Assembly (NCBI GenBank): GCA_027037025.1
Contig: JALWBS010000060.1
Coordinates: 1-30,724 of the forward strand
Source of the DNA: Desulfurococcales archaeon
GTDB taxonomy: Archaea > Thermoproteota > Thermoprotei_A > Sulfolobales > Ignisphaeraceae
Reading direction: 5' to 3'
Length of the DNA stretch: 30,724 nt
In this document: positions 1 through 8,711 of the stretch, piece by piece
Layout: every line of letters begins with the position of its first letter
Numbering within the stretch: the first letter of the stretch is position 1
The notes under the pieces: generated by a model
What the model saw: the letters and a program-made list of their open reading frames with translations, nothing else
Told to the model about the DNA's origin: nothing
Database searches by the model: none
Translations under genes and position numbers: made by a program

Positions 1-93
1 AGACCAGGCTAGACGACCGCCGCTGATCCAAACGGATTACTTCGTTGGGGTCTTTAAGCGTTGTTGTTAATCGGATGCACATTGTGAGCCACA

Positions 94-100
94 TTTATAT
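94..100 (+). promoter_or_regulatory. TATA box of the small membrane protein gene
   Basis: TTTATAT lies about 36-42 nt upstream of the ATG at 136, which puts transcription start near 122. A G-rich Shine-Dalgarno-like run (GGGGG, 124-128) follows. Confidence 0.45.
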
Positions 101-135
101 TACGCGTCTTATCTAAGTGATGTGGGGGCGTGATT

Positions 136-507
136 ATGGTTCTGCTGGCCATGGTTTCGACGACGGTCAACGCCACGATTGGAAACATAATAAAGGTGAT
201 GATATCTAATCCTATTGCTGCAGTGTCGCTTATCATTCAGTTCCTGCTCGGATTTGGGCTTGGGTACGTTGCTGCGAAAACTCTGAAGTACATATTAGCG
301 TTCGTAGGTATACTGGTTCTCGGAGCCTTTCTAAATGCGTGGAGCTTTGGTAAAACTCCTGAAGAGGCATTGAAGAACCTTGGGTTAGAGCTTGCGAAGC
401 TAAAGGATTTCGCCATTAGGTTAGCATCAGCACTCGGCTTGCTGACGCTCGGCGTTACAACGATAGGCTTCATCGTTGGAGCTATAGTTGCGTGGTTAAA
501 GAAGTGA
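136..507 (+). CDS. small membrane protein, unknown function
   Basis: A 123-residue protein that I do not recognise. It has hydrophobic segments at roughly residues 25-50 and 50-70, a charged amphipathic stretch in the middle (KTPEEALKNLGLELAKLK), and a final hydrophobic helix near residues 95-120 ending in a Lys-rich tail. That suggests three membrane helices. I chose ATG 136 over GTG 130 because the GGGGG run at 124-128 is 7 nt upstream of the ATG but abuts the GTG. It is convergent with aEF-2, whose stop is about 60 nt away, so it is probably a single-gene transcript. No catalytic motif is visible. Confidence 0.6.
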   Translation: MVLLAMVSTTVNATIGNIIKVMISNPIAAVSLIIQFLLGFGLGYVAAKTLKYILAFVGILVLGAFLNAWSFGKTPEEALKNLGLELAKLKDFAIRLASALGLLTLGVTTIGFIVGAIVAWLKK

Positions 508-566
508 TCTACGTGTCCAGGTCTACGTGATGCGCTTTGTGCTTGGTTCGAGAAAGAAGACTTGTT

Positions 567-2783
567 TTATAGAGATATGAAGTCCTCTGGCTTTGGTGGT
601 TCTGGTTTCAGTCCTTTCCTCTGCCTTATCTTCTTCACCAAGTCCCACAGCAACGTGTCGGGTACGGGAGCCCATCTACTGAATTCAGTGCCCCAGAAAG
701 CACGTCCAGCGCTAGCGCTCCTAAGTTCGTTGGCTAGGTCGAAGCTCTCCGCTACTGGTATCTCAGCGATTATCTTCACTATGTTACCAACGAGGTGAAC
801 AACGTTTAGTATCCTACCTCTTCTCCTAGCGAGAACAGCCGTTATGTTACCCATGTAGTCGATCGGTACCTTGATCTCGAGCTTCTGCAGAGGTTCTAGC
901 AGTGTCGGTCTAGAGCTCAGTATTGCTGCGTATATTGGGTTCCTCACAGCTGGGAATATCTGTGCTGGCCCTCGGTGAGCTGGATCCTCGTGTATGACGG
1001 CGTCGTGCAGCACCACCTTAAGGCCTCTGACGGGCTCCGCTGCCAAGGGTCCTTCCCTCATCGCTAATCTGAACCCTTGTATTATCGTGTCCTTAACCTC
1101 TCTAAGGTGCTGAACTCCCGTAGTCATGTCTACGAACACGTTTATGTTCTCATCGATGGCCCAGATCCTCTTCGCCTCGTCGTACTCCCACCCAGCTTCG
1201 TCCCTAAGTATCTTGGCCCTCTTGTACGGATCCATGTCCTCGGTTATCACCCCTCTCTGGATCAACTCTATGGTTTCTTGATTCAGCGGTTCTATGCTTA
1301 TGTACAGCTTGTTGTGCTTGTTAGGAGACTTACCCTCGAAGATCTTACTCTTCTCTCTAGCAGTCTCTCTATACACAACTATGGGTGGCGTCGTCTCAAC
1401 CTCTAACCCGAATCGCTCTTTGAGCAAAGTCAACACGATCTCCAGGTGTAGATGACCCATGCCGGAGATGAGGTACTCACCGGTTTCCTCATTTATCTTA
1501 ACGATGATGTTCGGATCCTCGATGCTTATCTTCCTCAACGCATCGATTAGCTTAGTTAGATCCGTCGTCTTCTTAGGTTCGATGGCCATGGTCACGACGG
1601 GTTCCGCTATGTACCTAAGCCTCTCGAACGGCACCATCACATCCTTGTACTTCACATTAACCACAGTTTCTCCCGCTCGTGCAGCATCGAGACCAAGCAC
1701 GGCTGCAACGTTTCCGGCTGGTATAGCGGGAACAACCTCTCTGTATGGACCCATGTATAGGCTTACCTGAAGCACCTTCTGGCTCTGCCTAGCGTTTATA
1801 AGGTATACCTCCTCACCGCTCCTCAACGTTCCTGAGAACACCCTTCCCGTCGCGACGAACCCTGCATGCGGATCCCACCTCATGTCACACACGAAGAATA
1901 CCAGTGGCCCATTGGGATCAGCTTCCAGCATCGCTCTACCGATCTCGCTATTTATATCACCCTTCCATATCTTCGGAATCCTGTACCTCTGAGCTTCCCT
2001 CGGGTTAGGAACGAACTTCACGACCATGTCTAGCAGGGCTTCGTGTAGCGGTATCTTCCTCCGCAATTCCTCGAGTGCCTCCTTGTCCCCGCTCATGTAC
2101 ACCTCGATGATGTCGTCCATCTTAACGCCTTTCTTGACGCTCATCGGTATCGTTATCCCTATCCGATCCTTAGCTGAGCCAAAGGCTACCATACCCTGCT
2201 TAGGATCGAGCAACCACTTCTTCTTGAACTCCGGATCGGCGTAGGTCTCGATGAGCGAGTTTATCTCCTTTATTATCGATACAAATCGCTGCATTATCTC
2301 TTCCTTACTCATCTTCAACTCCTTGATCAACCTATCGATCTTGTTTATGTACAGTAGGGGCCTAACGCGCTCCTCTAATGCTTGTCGAAGAACGGTTTCG
2401 GTCTGAGTCATGACCCCCTCTACCGCGTCGACCACCACAATGGCGCCGTCCATCATCCTAAGGCTTCTAGTAACCTTACCGCTGAAGTCCACGTGCCCCG
2501 GGGTATCGACGAGGTTTATGACGTAGGGTCTCCCCTCGTACTCGTGGTAGAGGCTTATGTTAGCGGACTTGACCGTTATACCCCTCTTCTGCTCAACGTC
2601 GAGGTAGTCGAGCGCTAGTAGCTGCCCCGCTAACCTTGGTGATATGAGTCCCGCCGCAGCTAGTAGGCTATCCGTAGTCGTGGTCTTGCCGTGGTCTACG
2701 TGAGCTATGATACCTATGTTCCTTATCTGCTCGATGTTGTTCATTATCTTAAGCACTTGCTCAACGGTTTTAACGTACCTCAT
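567..2783 (-). CDS. fusA: translation elongation factor aEF-2
   Basis: Archaeal elongation factor 2, the ribosomal translocase GTPase, 738 residues and of normal archaeal length. GTPase motifs are in order: AHVDHGKT (27-34), DTPGH (93-97) and NKID (147-150). The C-terminal half has domains III-V. The diphthamide target histidine is H603 in the HRGPAQ motif, so diphthamide modification is expected. The N-terminal KTVEQVLKIM segment matches archaeal EF-2 starts. The ATG follows an AGGAGAG Shine-Dalgarno sequence. The gene is the last of a minus-strand series after the XPF gene but has its own promoter near 2825, so independent high expression is likely. Confidence 0.98.
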   Translation of the reverse strand: MRYVKTVEQVLKIMNNIEQIRNIGIIAHVDHGKTTTTDSLLAAAGLISPRLAGQLLALDYLDVEQKRGITVKSANISLYHEYEGRPYVINLVDTPGHVDFSGKVTRSLRMMDGAIVVVDAVEGVMTQTETVLRQALEERVRPLLYINKIDRLIKELKMSKEEIMQRFVSIIKEINSLIETYADPEFKKKWLLDPKQGMVAFGSAKDRIGITIPMSVKKGVKMDDIIEVYMSGDKEALEELRRKIPLHEALLDMVVKFVPNPREAQRYRIPKIWKGDINSEIGRAMLEADPNGPLVFFVCDMRWDPHAGFVATGRVFSGTLRSGEEVYLINARQSQKVLQVSLYMGPYREVVPAIPAGNVAAVLGLDAARAGETVVNVKYKDVMVPFERLRYIAEPVVTMAIEPKKTTDLTKLIDALRKISIEDPNIIVKINEETGEYLISGMGHLHLEIVLTLLKERFGLEVETTPPIVVYRETAREKSKIFEGKSPNKHNKLYISIEPLNQETIELIQRGVITEDMDPYKRAKILRDEAGWEYDEAKRIWAIDENINVFVDMTTGVQHLREVKDTIIQGFRLAMREGPLAAEPVRGLKVVLHDAVIHEDPAHRGPAQIFPAVRNPIYAAILSSRPTLLEPLQKLEIKVPIDYMGNITAVLARRRGRILNVVHLVGNIVKIIAEIPVAESFDLANELRSASAGRAFWGTEFSRWAPVPDTLLWDLVKKIRQRKGLKPEPPKPEDFISL

Positions 2784-2819
2784 ACTCTCCTTACCCTAGC
2801 CTCACGCTTCATCGAGAAA

Positions 2820-2830
2820 CCTTATTAATT
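2820..2830 (-). promoter_or_regulatory. TATA box for aEF-2
   Basis: On the minus strand an A/T-rich element (ATTAATAAG) is centred about 42 nt before the aEF-2 ATG. Transcription would start near 2800, leaving a short leader that contains the AGGAGAG ribosome-binding site. It sits directly at the 3' end of the upstream nuclease gene. Confidence 0.5.
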
Positions 2831-3556
2831 TTATTGAGTCCTATCGTCGTTCCCCTTTCGTAGGTACTCCATTATGCTCCTAGCCGACGGCTTCTTCTCT
2901 ACATGTCCCTTGTAAACAGCGTGGAGAATCTGAATGATCTCGCTAGCCTTCTTCTCCCCCAGGCCCTCTATCCTAGCTAGTTCGGATAGGGAAGCGTTTG
3001 AGCAGAAGTTCCTTATGGATCCGTAGATTTCGAGTATCCGCCTAGCGATTTTAGGACCTACATGCGGAAAGCACTGCATTATGTATAACTGCCATTCCTC
3101 GACGCTTCCTATCCTAGGCTTCTTAACGTGGATTGACTTGAACCTATGCTCCTTGCCCTGCTCCCTCTTAGCTAAGATCAGTATCAGCTCCGCGGTTTCC
3201 GAAGGATCGCGTGTGAATAGCGTCGGCACTCCCATGTCTATCGACAACGCGATCTGTGCTCCGAGCACAGCCCTTCTATTAACGTTCATCATCTTCAACG
3301 CTCTGCCTAAACTCCCTTCGACGATCAGCACGGGTTTCTCAAACACTTCTAGCAACCTCTTCGCTTGATCGAAGAGCCTACCATCAACAAGTGATTTGAG
3401 GAAGTCCGTAGAGCTCTTCCTCTCCACTCCAACACGTTCAGAAACCACGTAGTCACCAACATCGAGAACCTTGAATATGACGGTGGCTCCCAACGCCATG
3501 AGTTTTCTGGGTACTTCCGAGCCGCGTTCTCTCTCATCTACGTATATCACAACCAT
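2831..3556 (-). CDS. xpf: XPF/ERCC4-type structure-specific endonuclease
   Basis: A 241-residue crenarchaeal short XPF: an ERCC4 nuclease domain plus tandem helix-hairpin-helix repeats, without the helicase found in euryarchaeal Hef. The catalytic residues are visible: D7, GDY at 34-36, and the ERK signature GVERKSSTD with E45, R46, K47 and D51. Two HhH motifs follow near residues 165-182 (PHVGPKIARRIL) and 190-210 (IEGLGEKKASEII). The family cleaves 3' flaps, forks and branched DNA as a dimer. The expected C-terminal PCNA-binding box is not convincing here; the tail ends in a charged sequence after SIMEYL. It starts 3 nt after the DHH gene and is clearly co-transcribed with it. Confidence 0.95.
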   Translation of the reverse strand: MVVIYVDERERGSEVPRKLMALGATVIFKVLDVGDYVVSERVGVERKSSTDFLKSLVDGRLFDQAKRLLEVFEKPVLIVEGSLGRALKMMNVNRRAVLGAQIALSIDMGVPTLFTRDPSETAELILILAKREQGKEHRFKSIHVKKPRIGSVEEWQLYIMQCFPHVGPKIARRILEIYGSIRNFCSNASLSELARIEGLGEKKASEIIQILHAVYKGHVEKKPSARSIMEYLRKGNDDRTQ

Positions 3557-3559
3557 TGG

Positions 3560-4627
3560 CTACACCTGTACCCTCTCCTCAGCGAATACCCTTATCTTGG
3601 AACCGAAGCGCATACGCAGCACCTGACCTAGTGCTTTCGCAACCTCGTCCACATCCCTCCTCATCACCACGACTGCGCCTGCAACGCGGTGACCTCCTCC
3701 ACCACCTCCGAATTTTTCTATCAAAGGCTTCAGGAAGTCATTGTAAACATCGATACCCGCTCTCTCAACGCTATCGCTCTTCGCTCTGAAAACTATGCGC
3801 ACAGCCTTCAGAGCATCATCTTCTGTGAGGACCATCGCCACGTCGTAGCCTATAGACAGCAATAGGTTGGCGCAATGCGATTCGAAGGCTCCGACTTCGG
3901 ATAAGGCTATCAACAGCTCGGGGCTCTCTACGCGGAAACCCACGTGTCTAAGAATGCACTTTATCTTCGCGATCCTAGATCCTCGCTGTAGATCCGTCCG
4001 GGGGGTCGATAGCTTAAGAGCTTCGTTGTAATCCGCGCTCTTCTCAAGTAGTTCCGCAGCTATCCTAAACGTTGTGGGATTCGATCGTAGGAATCTACGG
4101 GTGTCCGATAGTATTCCGGCAAGCAGCAGCGTCGCAAGTTCATGCGGTATCTCGATACCAAGCGCTTTAACGAGTTTGAAAGCTAGCTCGGATGACGACG
4201 ACGATTCCGGCGATACTATGGCTAGAACTAAGTTTTCGAGCTCTTCTCGTTCGGCGTGGTGATCCACGACCGCTAACGCTGAGCAGTTATCGATCAAAAC
4301 CGCTAGGTTCTTTAACTGAACGCGGGTCGCCGTATCGACAAGTACGCACACATCGATAGAGCTAGCCATAGGAACGGTGTTCTTTCTATACACCTCGATG
4401 GTTACGCCAAGCGCTTCACTACATATCTTAGCACAGTCCCTTGCATCCACAGATATCCCCTCGGGTATCAACACCTTCACGTCCTCTACACCCAGGTTCT
4501 TGACGGCGTAAGCCACGGCGCAGGATGCGGCAACAGCATCCACATCCGCATTACTGTGTGTAAGCACCCTCACTACCCTGCTTCGACGTAGGAGCTCTAC
4601 GAAGTTCTTTAGCTTTACTCCTGACAT
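3560..4627 (-). CDS. DHH-family phosphoesterase
   Basis: A 355-residue DHH/DHHA1 protein. Metal-binding motifs seen are H24-x3-D28-x-D30 (HSNADVD), an aspartate in CVLVDTATR, and the namesake VVDHHAE. The C-terminal DHHA1 domain carries a glycine-rich substrate loop followed by HRVAGA. Family members include RecJ-like nucleases and nanoRNases/cyclic-dinucleotide phosphodiesterases. The length and compact layout favour a small-substrate or short-oligonucleotide phosphodiesterase, but the exact substrate cannot be read from sequence. The ATG start overlaps DUF3194 by 77 nt. No better in-frame start precedes the first metal motif, so the overlap is probably real. Confidence 0.88.
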   Translation of the reverse strand: MSGVKLKNFVELLRRSRVVRVLTHSNADVDAVAASCAVAYAVKNLGVEDVKVLIPEGISVDARDCAKICSEALGVTIEVYRKNTVPMASSIDVCVLVDTATRVQLKNLAVLIDNCSALAVVDHHAEREELENLVLAIVSPESSSSSELAFKLVKALGIEIPHELATLLLAGILSDTRRFLRSNPTTFRIAAELLEKSADYNEALKLSTPRTDLQRGSRIAKIKCILRHVGFRVESPELLIALSEVGAFESHCANLLLSIGYDVAMVLTEDDALKAVRIVFRAKSDSVERAGIDVYNDFLKPLIEKFGGGGGGHRVAGAVVVMRRDVDEVAKALGQVLRMRFGSKIRVFAEERVQV

Positions 4628-4925
4628 AGGCAGCAGCCTTATCCAGCCCCCTCTTCAAAGCCCTATCGATCACACTCTCTAAAGATATGTATGGGGGTAC
4701 GTGAGAGTCCACAGCTAGATCCAGCACAACATTCAGCTTGTCATCGATGTACACATCGACCATGAGCAAGTACTTGATTACCCTAGGACCAAGGGTCTCA
4801 TCGAGAGCCTTCCTAACCTCTTCCTCTGCGATACGGGCTATCTCCTCCAAAAACCCCTCATCAACAGCTGAGAGGTCCAGACCTATCTCCTCGACCTCTA
4901 CCCCACGCTCCCTTCGAATCCTCAC
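4551..4925 (-). CDS. DUF3194 family protein
   Basis: A 124-residue acidic/basic protein matching the archaeal DUF3194 family, which is typically found next to prefoldin beta, as here. Residues 16-50 form a likely amphipathic helix (EEIARIAEEEVRKAL). They are followed by a beta-hairpin-like segment (VDVYIDDKLNVVLDLAVDS) and a basic C-terminal helix. No catalytic motif is evident and the function is unknown. The GTG start lies 1 nt after the prefoldin stop codon, which indicates translational coupling. The 3' end overlaps the DHH gene by 77 nt. Confidence 0.82.
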   Translation of the reverse strand: MRIRRERGVEVEEIGLDLSAVDEGFLEEIARIAEEEVRKALDETLGPRVIKYLLMVDVYIDDKLNVVLDLAVDSHVPPYISLESVIDRALKRGLDKAAAYVRSKAKELRRAPTSKQGSEGAYTQ

Positions 4926-4926
4926 G

Positions 4927-5289
4927 CTAACCCCCAGCTCCTCCTGCCCCGCTCAGTGATCGCTGGATCTTAGTTTGCAACTCGCTTATCTGCTGCCTTA
5001 ACAACGACTCTTGCTTCTCCAATGTTTTCAACCTGAGCTCTATCAGCTCCTTGCGTTCGCTAAGTTCTTTCTCAGCATCGCTCTTCTTGACCTTGACTAG
5101 GAGATGCCCCGCAACACGAAACACTTCACCGTCTTCAGGAACATCCTTCAGCACCTCCAGAGCCCTTGAGACCTCGCGAAGCTCTTGCTCTAACACGTTC
5201 TTCTCCGTCACTACCTGATTGAGCTGCGCCTGTAACTGCTGTAGCTTAACAATCTGCTGCTGAACCTCGGGAGGGAGACGCTCCGCCAT
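4927..5289 (-). CDS. pfdB: prefoldin beta subunit
   Basis: The 120-residue beta subunit of the prefoldin (GimC) hexameric holdase, which passes unfolded proteins to the thermosome. It shows the family layout: an N-terminal coiled coil (EVQQQIVKLQQLQAQLNQVV), a central beta-hairpin (GEVFRVAGHLLVKV), and a C-terminal coiled coil ending in a Gly/Ala tail. ATG with a GAGGTAGGG Shine-Dalgarno sequence and a TATA box about 43 nt upstream (5329-5336) suggest it heads the unit prefoldin - DUF3194 - DHH - xpf. Confidence 0.95.
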   Translation of the reverse strand: MAERLPPEVQQQIVKLQQLQAQLNQVVTEKNVLEQELREVSRALEVLKDVPEDGEVFRVAGHLLVKVKKSDAEKELSERKELIELRLKTLEKQESLLRQQISELQTKIQRSLSGAGGAGG

Positions 5290-5328
5290 TCTTCCCTACC
5301 TCGATCGCTATTAGCAGTACTTCAAGGC

Positions 5329-5336
5329 AATATATG
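5329..5336 (-). promoter_or_regulatory. TATA box for the prefoldin-DHH-xpf unit
   Basis: ATATATT on the minus strand, about 43 nt before the prefoldin ATG; start expected near 5307. It coincides with the end of the pcc1 coding region, so it may be an internal promoter within a longer minus-strand transcript. Confidence 0.5.
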
Positions 5337-5337
5337 T

Positions 5338-5610
5338 TTATGTATTTAGAAGCTCGATCGTCCTCAATGCGGAGCTTGATAGGTATAGAAGCGAGTTTAC
5401 AACAGCCCGAAGATGACTTAGGGTATCCACCGTCAACAGTATCTCGATGCAATTACCTCTCTTCGCAACACTCATACGTATCCTACCTATGTTCGCCGGA
5501 CTCTTAGCTTCCGCAATCAAGCTTCTATACAACGACTCTACCTCGCGAAGTTCTTCACCTTCGGAGCATATAGCTATGACTGCGCTATGGGGTAGAGCTT
5601 CGCCTTCCAT
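5338..5610 (-). CDS. pcc1: KEOPS complex subunit Pcc1
   Basis: A 90-residue small alpha/beta protein matching Pcc1/CTAG-type subunits of KEOPS, which dimerises and holds Kae1 for N6-threonylcarbamoyladenosine modification of ANN-decoding tRNAs. Visible family features are a SPANIGRIRMSV segment, the strand CIEILLTVDTLSHLRAVVNSLL and a C-terminal helix. It overlaps the 3' end of the Brix gene by 37 nt, an arrangement common in Crenarchaeota. It is small and divergent, so the call rests on both sequence pattern and context. Confidence 0.8.
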   Translation of the reverse strand: MEGEALPHSAVIAICSEGEELREVESLYRSLIAEAKSPANIGRIRMSVAKRGNCIEILLTVDTLSHLRAVVNSLLYLSSSALRTIELLNT

Positions 5611-6137
5611 ACTCTCAACACGGGCCCAACTACGTTGAGGCGCTGTATCCGAAAAGCTATCTCGATGTAACCGCTCTTTATCTCGATACGCAGCTCAACA
5701 TCGTCGGCAGCAACCCAGTCCCGTATCTCGACGTGGAACCCCCTCACAAGACACTCGACAACCTCTAGCGGCATTCCTTCTTCTACGGCTACCTGTCTCC
5801 TCAGCACCAACGCTCTGGGTCTACATGGAGGTCTTTGAGAACCGCACTCCTTAATGAGTTTGAACCCCTTGAGGGTGAGAGTGCATAGCTTACGGTATTC
5901 GCCAGGACCGAGAACTTCGTAGAAATCAACGAACTTAGGATTACCCTTCCAATTACGTAGAACCACGATCCTATCTGCACCAACATCGAAAGCTTCGAGA
6001 GCTAACTTCTCCAGAGTTGCGTGACCCCGAACTATTCTAACGGCGTTCGGGATTACGGATGCCAAATCCTTCAGTAAGCTCCTAGTCCTAGTCGTGGGTC
6101 TCCTAGACGTTGTGATGAATACCTTTCCCAAGGTCAC
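5574..6137 (-). CDS. Brix-domain ribosome biogenesis protein
   Basis: A 187-residue archaeal Brix protein, a homologue of the eukaryotic Imp4/Rpf/Brx family that binds pre-rRNA during ribosomal subunit assembly. The N-terminus (GKVFITTSRRPTTRTRSLLK) is diagnostic: the family opens with an ITTSR..S.R-type element. It is followed by the paired repeat ADRIVVLRNWKGNP. Its ATG overlaps the stop codon of rpl37Ae (ATGA-type overlap), so translation is coupled. Placement between L37Ae and Pcc1 fits its rRNA role. Confidence 0.92.
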   Translation of the reverse strand: MTLGKVFITTSRRPTTRTRSLLKDLASVIPNAVRIVRGHATLEKLALEAFDVGADRIVVLRNWKGNPKFVDFYEVLGPGEYRKLCTLTLKGFKLIKECGSQRPPCRPRALVLRRQVAVEEGMPLEVVECLVRGFHVEIRDWVAADDVELRIEIKSGYIEIAFRIQRLNVVGPVLRVWKAKLYPIAQS

Positions 6138-6367
6138 CCTCGTCTCTCAGACCACGGAGTGTACGCGGCTCCAGCCCATATGGTTCCGCACTTAGGACAC
6201 TGCCATATGCCTACCGAAATCCGCTTAAACTTTGTTAAAGCTCCGCAGTAGGGACATCTGTACTCAGCGTACCTCTTCTCCATAACCTCTTTCCACTTCT
6301 TTCTGAGAGTAGAGCCGTACCTAGCCCCGAAACGACCGGCTATTCCAACAACCTCGGTTCTACCCAT
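6134..6367 (-). CDS. rpl37ae: ribosomal protein L37Ae (eL43)
   Basis: A 77-residue large-subunit ribosomal protein. The C4 zinc ribbon is C38-P-Y-C41 and C57-P-K-C60, and the basic N-terminus (GRFGARYGSTLRKKWKEV) is the rRNA-binding part, as expected for eL43. A GAGGGT ribosome-binding site precedes the ATG. It lies 34 nt after rrp42 and is joined to Brix by a 4-nt overlap. Confidence 0.98.
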   Translation of the reverse strand: MGRTEVVGIAGRFGARYGSTLRKKWKEVMEKRYAEYRCPYCGALTKFKRISVGIWQCPKCGTIWAGAAYTPWSERRG

Positions 6368-6401
6368 GGCCGTACCCTCACAGATACATGTATAGAGGGG
6401 G

Positions 6402-7235
6402 TTAAGACTGTACAGCTTTCCTCAGCGTTTCAATGAGCTTGGGTGCTACGTTCATGGCTATTCCAACGGCGCTCTTAACCTCGTCTTCGGTGAAGTATCC
6501 CATACCCATCTTCTGCATACCAACGATTAAACCATCCTCGCTAATCGAGACCGCAAGCTTAGCGTTAGCAATCGCCTCTTCCTCAAGGTTCGGATCCACT
6601 ATGAGGTACCTACCTATCTTAGCTATCGTAACCGTGCACACAAGCTTGTTTATAGGCAACCTATCTTCTCTAACACTTCTATTTACCTTAACGTCTCCCG
6701 TATTTGGATCCACCGAAACTATCCTAGGTATTCTCGCAGAGGCCAGCGCTGCCATGGCTGCCAACATCGACGCGTCTAGCAGATTACCATCGTGATCCAT
6801 AACGTATATATCTAACCAAACGATCCACACCCTCTTCCCAGGGATAATGCATAGCTTGTCGAGAGCTATCACCTTGGGTTCACGCAACGAACGATCCACT
6901 ACCCGTGCAAGCTCAATTGCATTCTCGTCCGGTGGTCCTGGTTCGAAAGTGGGCGATGCTGCTGGTAGAAACTCTGCATTAACTATCAGCACCCCCTCGT
7001 TCGGAGTATCTGCGTAGGGCTGACCTATCTCCAGCTTAACGCCCGCTATAACCTGGGTAGAGCCGACGCTGACTAGAGCTGAGCCTTCGGCGTTAGGTAT
7101 GACATTAGTTTTCACGGTTATCGGTCGGTAGCTGTATACTGATCGTTTGTCTATCCTCTGCCCCTTGGACAGAACGTTCAGTATGGCGTTGTACTTAAGC
7201 TTGGGTACGACTGGCTGTTCCGGGGTTATCGACAT
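6402..7235 (-). CDS. rrp42: exosome subunit Rrp42 (RNase PH fold, non-catalytic)
   Basis: A 277-residue RNase PH-like subunit of the archaeal exosome. It alternates with Rrp41 to form the hexameric ring; Rrp42 supports RNA binding but lacks the catalytic residues. Typical family segments are NVLSKGQRIDKRSVYSYRPI at the start, GSALVSVGSTQVIAGVK, and LDASMLAAMAALASARIP. An N-terminal extension (about 15 residues) precedes the fold, as usual for Rrp42. It starts 2 nt after rrp41, in the conserved order rrp4-rrp41-rrp42. Confidence 0.97.
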   Translation of the reverse strand: MSITPEQPVVPKLKYNAILNVLSKGQRIDKRSVYSYRPITVKTNVIPNAEGSALVSVGSTQVIAGVKLEIGQPYADTPNEGVLIVNAEFLPAASPTFEPGPPDENAIELARVVDRSLREPKVIALDKLCIIPGKRVWIVWLDIYVMDHDGNLLDASMLAAMAALASARIPRIVSVDPNTGDVKVNRSVREDRLPINKLVCTVTIAKIGRYLIVDPNLEEEAIANAKLAVSISEDGLIVGMQKMGMGYFTEDEVKSAVGIAMNVAPKLIETLRKAVQS

Positions 7236-7237
7236 GG

Positions 7238-7972
7238 TTACACCTCCTCAGTCGTTGAAACGTACTTCCTTCTTAACGCCTCTTTTTGAAGCTCGTATAT
7301 CTTCCTAATGCCTCTAAGAGCAAGTGCTAGCGCTTGTGAAAACTCGTCTCTAGACAAGACCCCGTTGAGCTGTAGGAGCGTTATCCTACCAACTCCGGGC
7401 ATTGCTGCTACGGGCATATCCGCTTCCCCGTACATGTCCTCCACCTTATTTATGTCTAGAACTATGACGCCATCAACCTTGCCAACCGCTACACCAGCTA
7501 CTAAGTCTCTCATAGGGATCCCGGCATCAGCTAGAGCAAGGGCTGCCGCGGTTATCCCCGTTGTTCTGGTACCTCCATCCGCGTTCAGAACCTCTATGAA
7601 TATGTCTATAGCTGTCCGCGGAAATAGCTCCGACATAATCGCAGGTTCTAGAGCTTCCCTTATAACCTTAGACAACTCTATCTCTCTCCTGCTCGGTGCG
7701 GGACTCTTCCTCTCCTCGGTTGAGAACGAGAGCATTCTATACCTACACCTAATAACAGCCCTATCAACCATGGCCACGTGCTTAGGCATAACCTCCCTCG
7801 GTCCGTACACCGCCGCTAGAACCCTAGTGTTTCCAAAGGAAACTATGGCAGAGCCATCAGCATTCTTTAAGACGCCGACCTCCATTTCGATGGGTCTGAG
7901 CTCATCCGGTGCCCTACCATCGATTCTCCTGCCGTTCACTATGAGCTGAGGCCTCTCTTTATCCAAGCCCAC
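7238..7972 (-). CDS. rrp41: exosome subunit Rrp41 (catalytic phosphorolytic RNase)
   Basis: A 244-residue RNase PH-type catalytic subunit that degrades RNA 3' to 5' using phosphate and can add tails in reverse. Active-site features include the arginine-rich loop around RCRYRMLSFSTEERK, the phosphate-binding GGTRTTGITAA segment and acidic residues in DINKVEDMYGEADMPVA. The start overlaps the 3' end of rrp4 by 14 nt, so translational coupling is likely. It acts with Rrp42 and the Rrp4 cap encoded on either side. Confidence 0.98.
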   Translation of the reverse strand: MGLDKERPQLIVNGRRIDGRAPDELRPIEMEVGVLKNADGSAIVSFGNTRVLAAVYGPREVMPKHVAMVDRAVIRCRYRMLSFSTEERKSPAPSRREIELSKVIREALEPAIMSELFPRTAIDIFIEVLNADGGTRTTGITAAALALADAGIPMRDLVAGVAVGKVDGVIVLDINKVEDMYGEADMPVAAMPGVGRITLLQLNGVLSRDEFSQALALALRGIRKIYELQKEALRRKYVSTTEEV

Positions 7973-8711
7973 GGCTCATCAACCCCCTCTTTATCTTCTC
8001 CTCGATTATAAACTCACGAACTCTCTCCGTGAGACCGGGTGTATGCGCCTCAGCCTCTATCTTCTTTATCGCTAAGATGGCGACAGCCTCCACCTCCGGA
8101 TTTGGGCACTTGAGCAGTATCCTACCATTGTTGCCAACGACAATCGTGCAGCCGGTGAGCTCTTGAAGCATGTTTATCATCGATCTCCTCCTACCTATAA
8201 CCCTAGGAACTCTAGAAGGTTCGATCTCTATCAGCGATCCTTCAACGACTTTTCCAAGACCTTTGTCTTGAACTGTTAGTATAGGATCGCGAGTTCTGTC
8301 GAACTGAGCAACCTTTGCTATAACCACGTCTCCTACATCGAGGTACCTTCTGAGATCCTCCACCGCTGGGTTAAAGGGTCTTCCTAGGTAGTCCGCAGCG
8401 TTTAGAACTCCGGGGAAGGGAGCTCTTATGTCGATGAACCACGCCGTGAGCCCTGCATCGGCTACTATCCCTATGACGAGGTCGCCAGGCCGAGGTATGT
8501 ACCTACCTTTCAACGGTATCAAACTCACCTTGACTTTCTCTCCCGACTCTTCGATGTTTAGCAATCCCATCACGTTAGCCACAACCCTCCCATCTTCAAG
8601 CTTTGTTACGTAGCTAGGAGTCTCTATCTCAACGTCTCCTTGCGCAATTACATCTCCGGGAACTACAACGTCCCTACTTTGGAAGTAGAGTATGGGCTTC
8701 GACTTAGACAA
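7959..8711 (-). CDS. rrp4: exosome RNA-binding cap subunit Rrp4
   Basis: The S1/KH cap protein of the archaeal exosome, which recruits RNA to the Rrp41-Rrp42 ring. Order: an N-terminal beta domain (VVVPGDVIAQGDVEIETPSY), an S1 domain (VGDVVIAKVAQFDRTRDPIL), then a KH domain with IGRRRSMINML and GNNGRI. I chose TTG 8711 (250 residues). An AGGTG ribosome-binding site lies 7 nt upstream, and this start gives only an 8-nt overlap with sbds. A longer TTG start at 8732 would add an unrelated heptapeptide. Both are in frame. Confidence 0.96.
   Translation of the reverse strand: MSKSKPILYFQSRDVVVPGDVIAQGDVEIETPSYVTKLEDGRVVANVMGLLNIEESGEKVKVSLIPLKGRYIPRPGDLVIGIVADAGLTAWFIDIRAPFPGVLNAADYLGRPFNPAVEDLRRYLDVGDVVIAKVAQFDRTRDPILTVQDKGLGKVVEGSLIEIEPSRVPRVIGRRRSMINMLQELTGCTIVVGNNGRILLKCPNPEVEAVAILAIKKIEAEAHTPGLTERVREFIIEEKIKRGLMSRGLG

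Noticed and set aside
562..798. Plus-strand frame opposite the aEF-2 3' end
   Set aside because: Antisense shadow of a clear, conserved gene.
2831..2880. PCNA-interacting box at the XPF C-terminus
   Set aside because: SIMEYL lacks the Gln and the aromatic pair of a PIP box, and a charged tail follows; not claimed.
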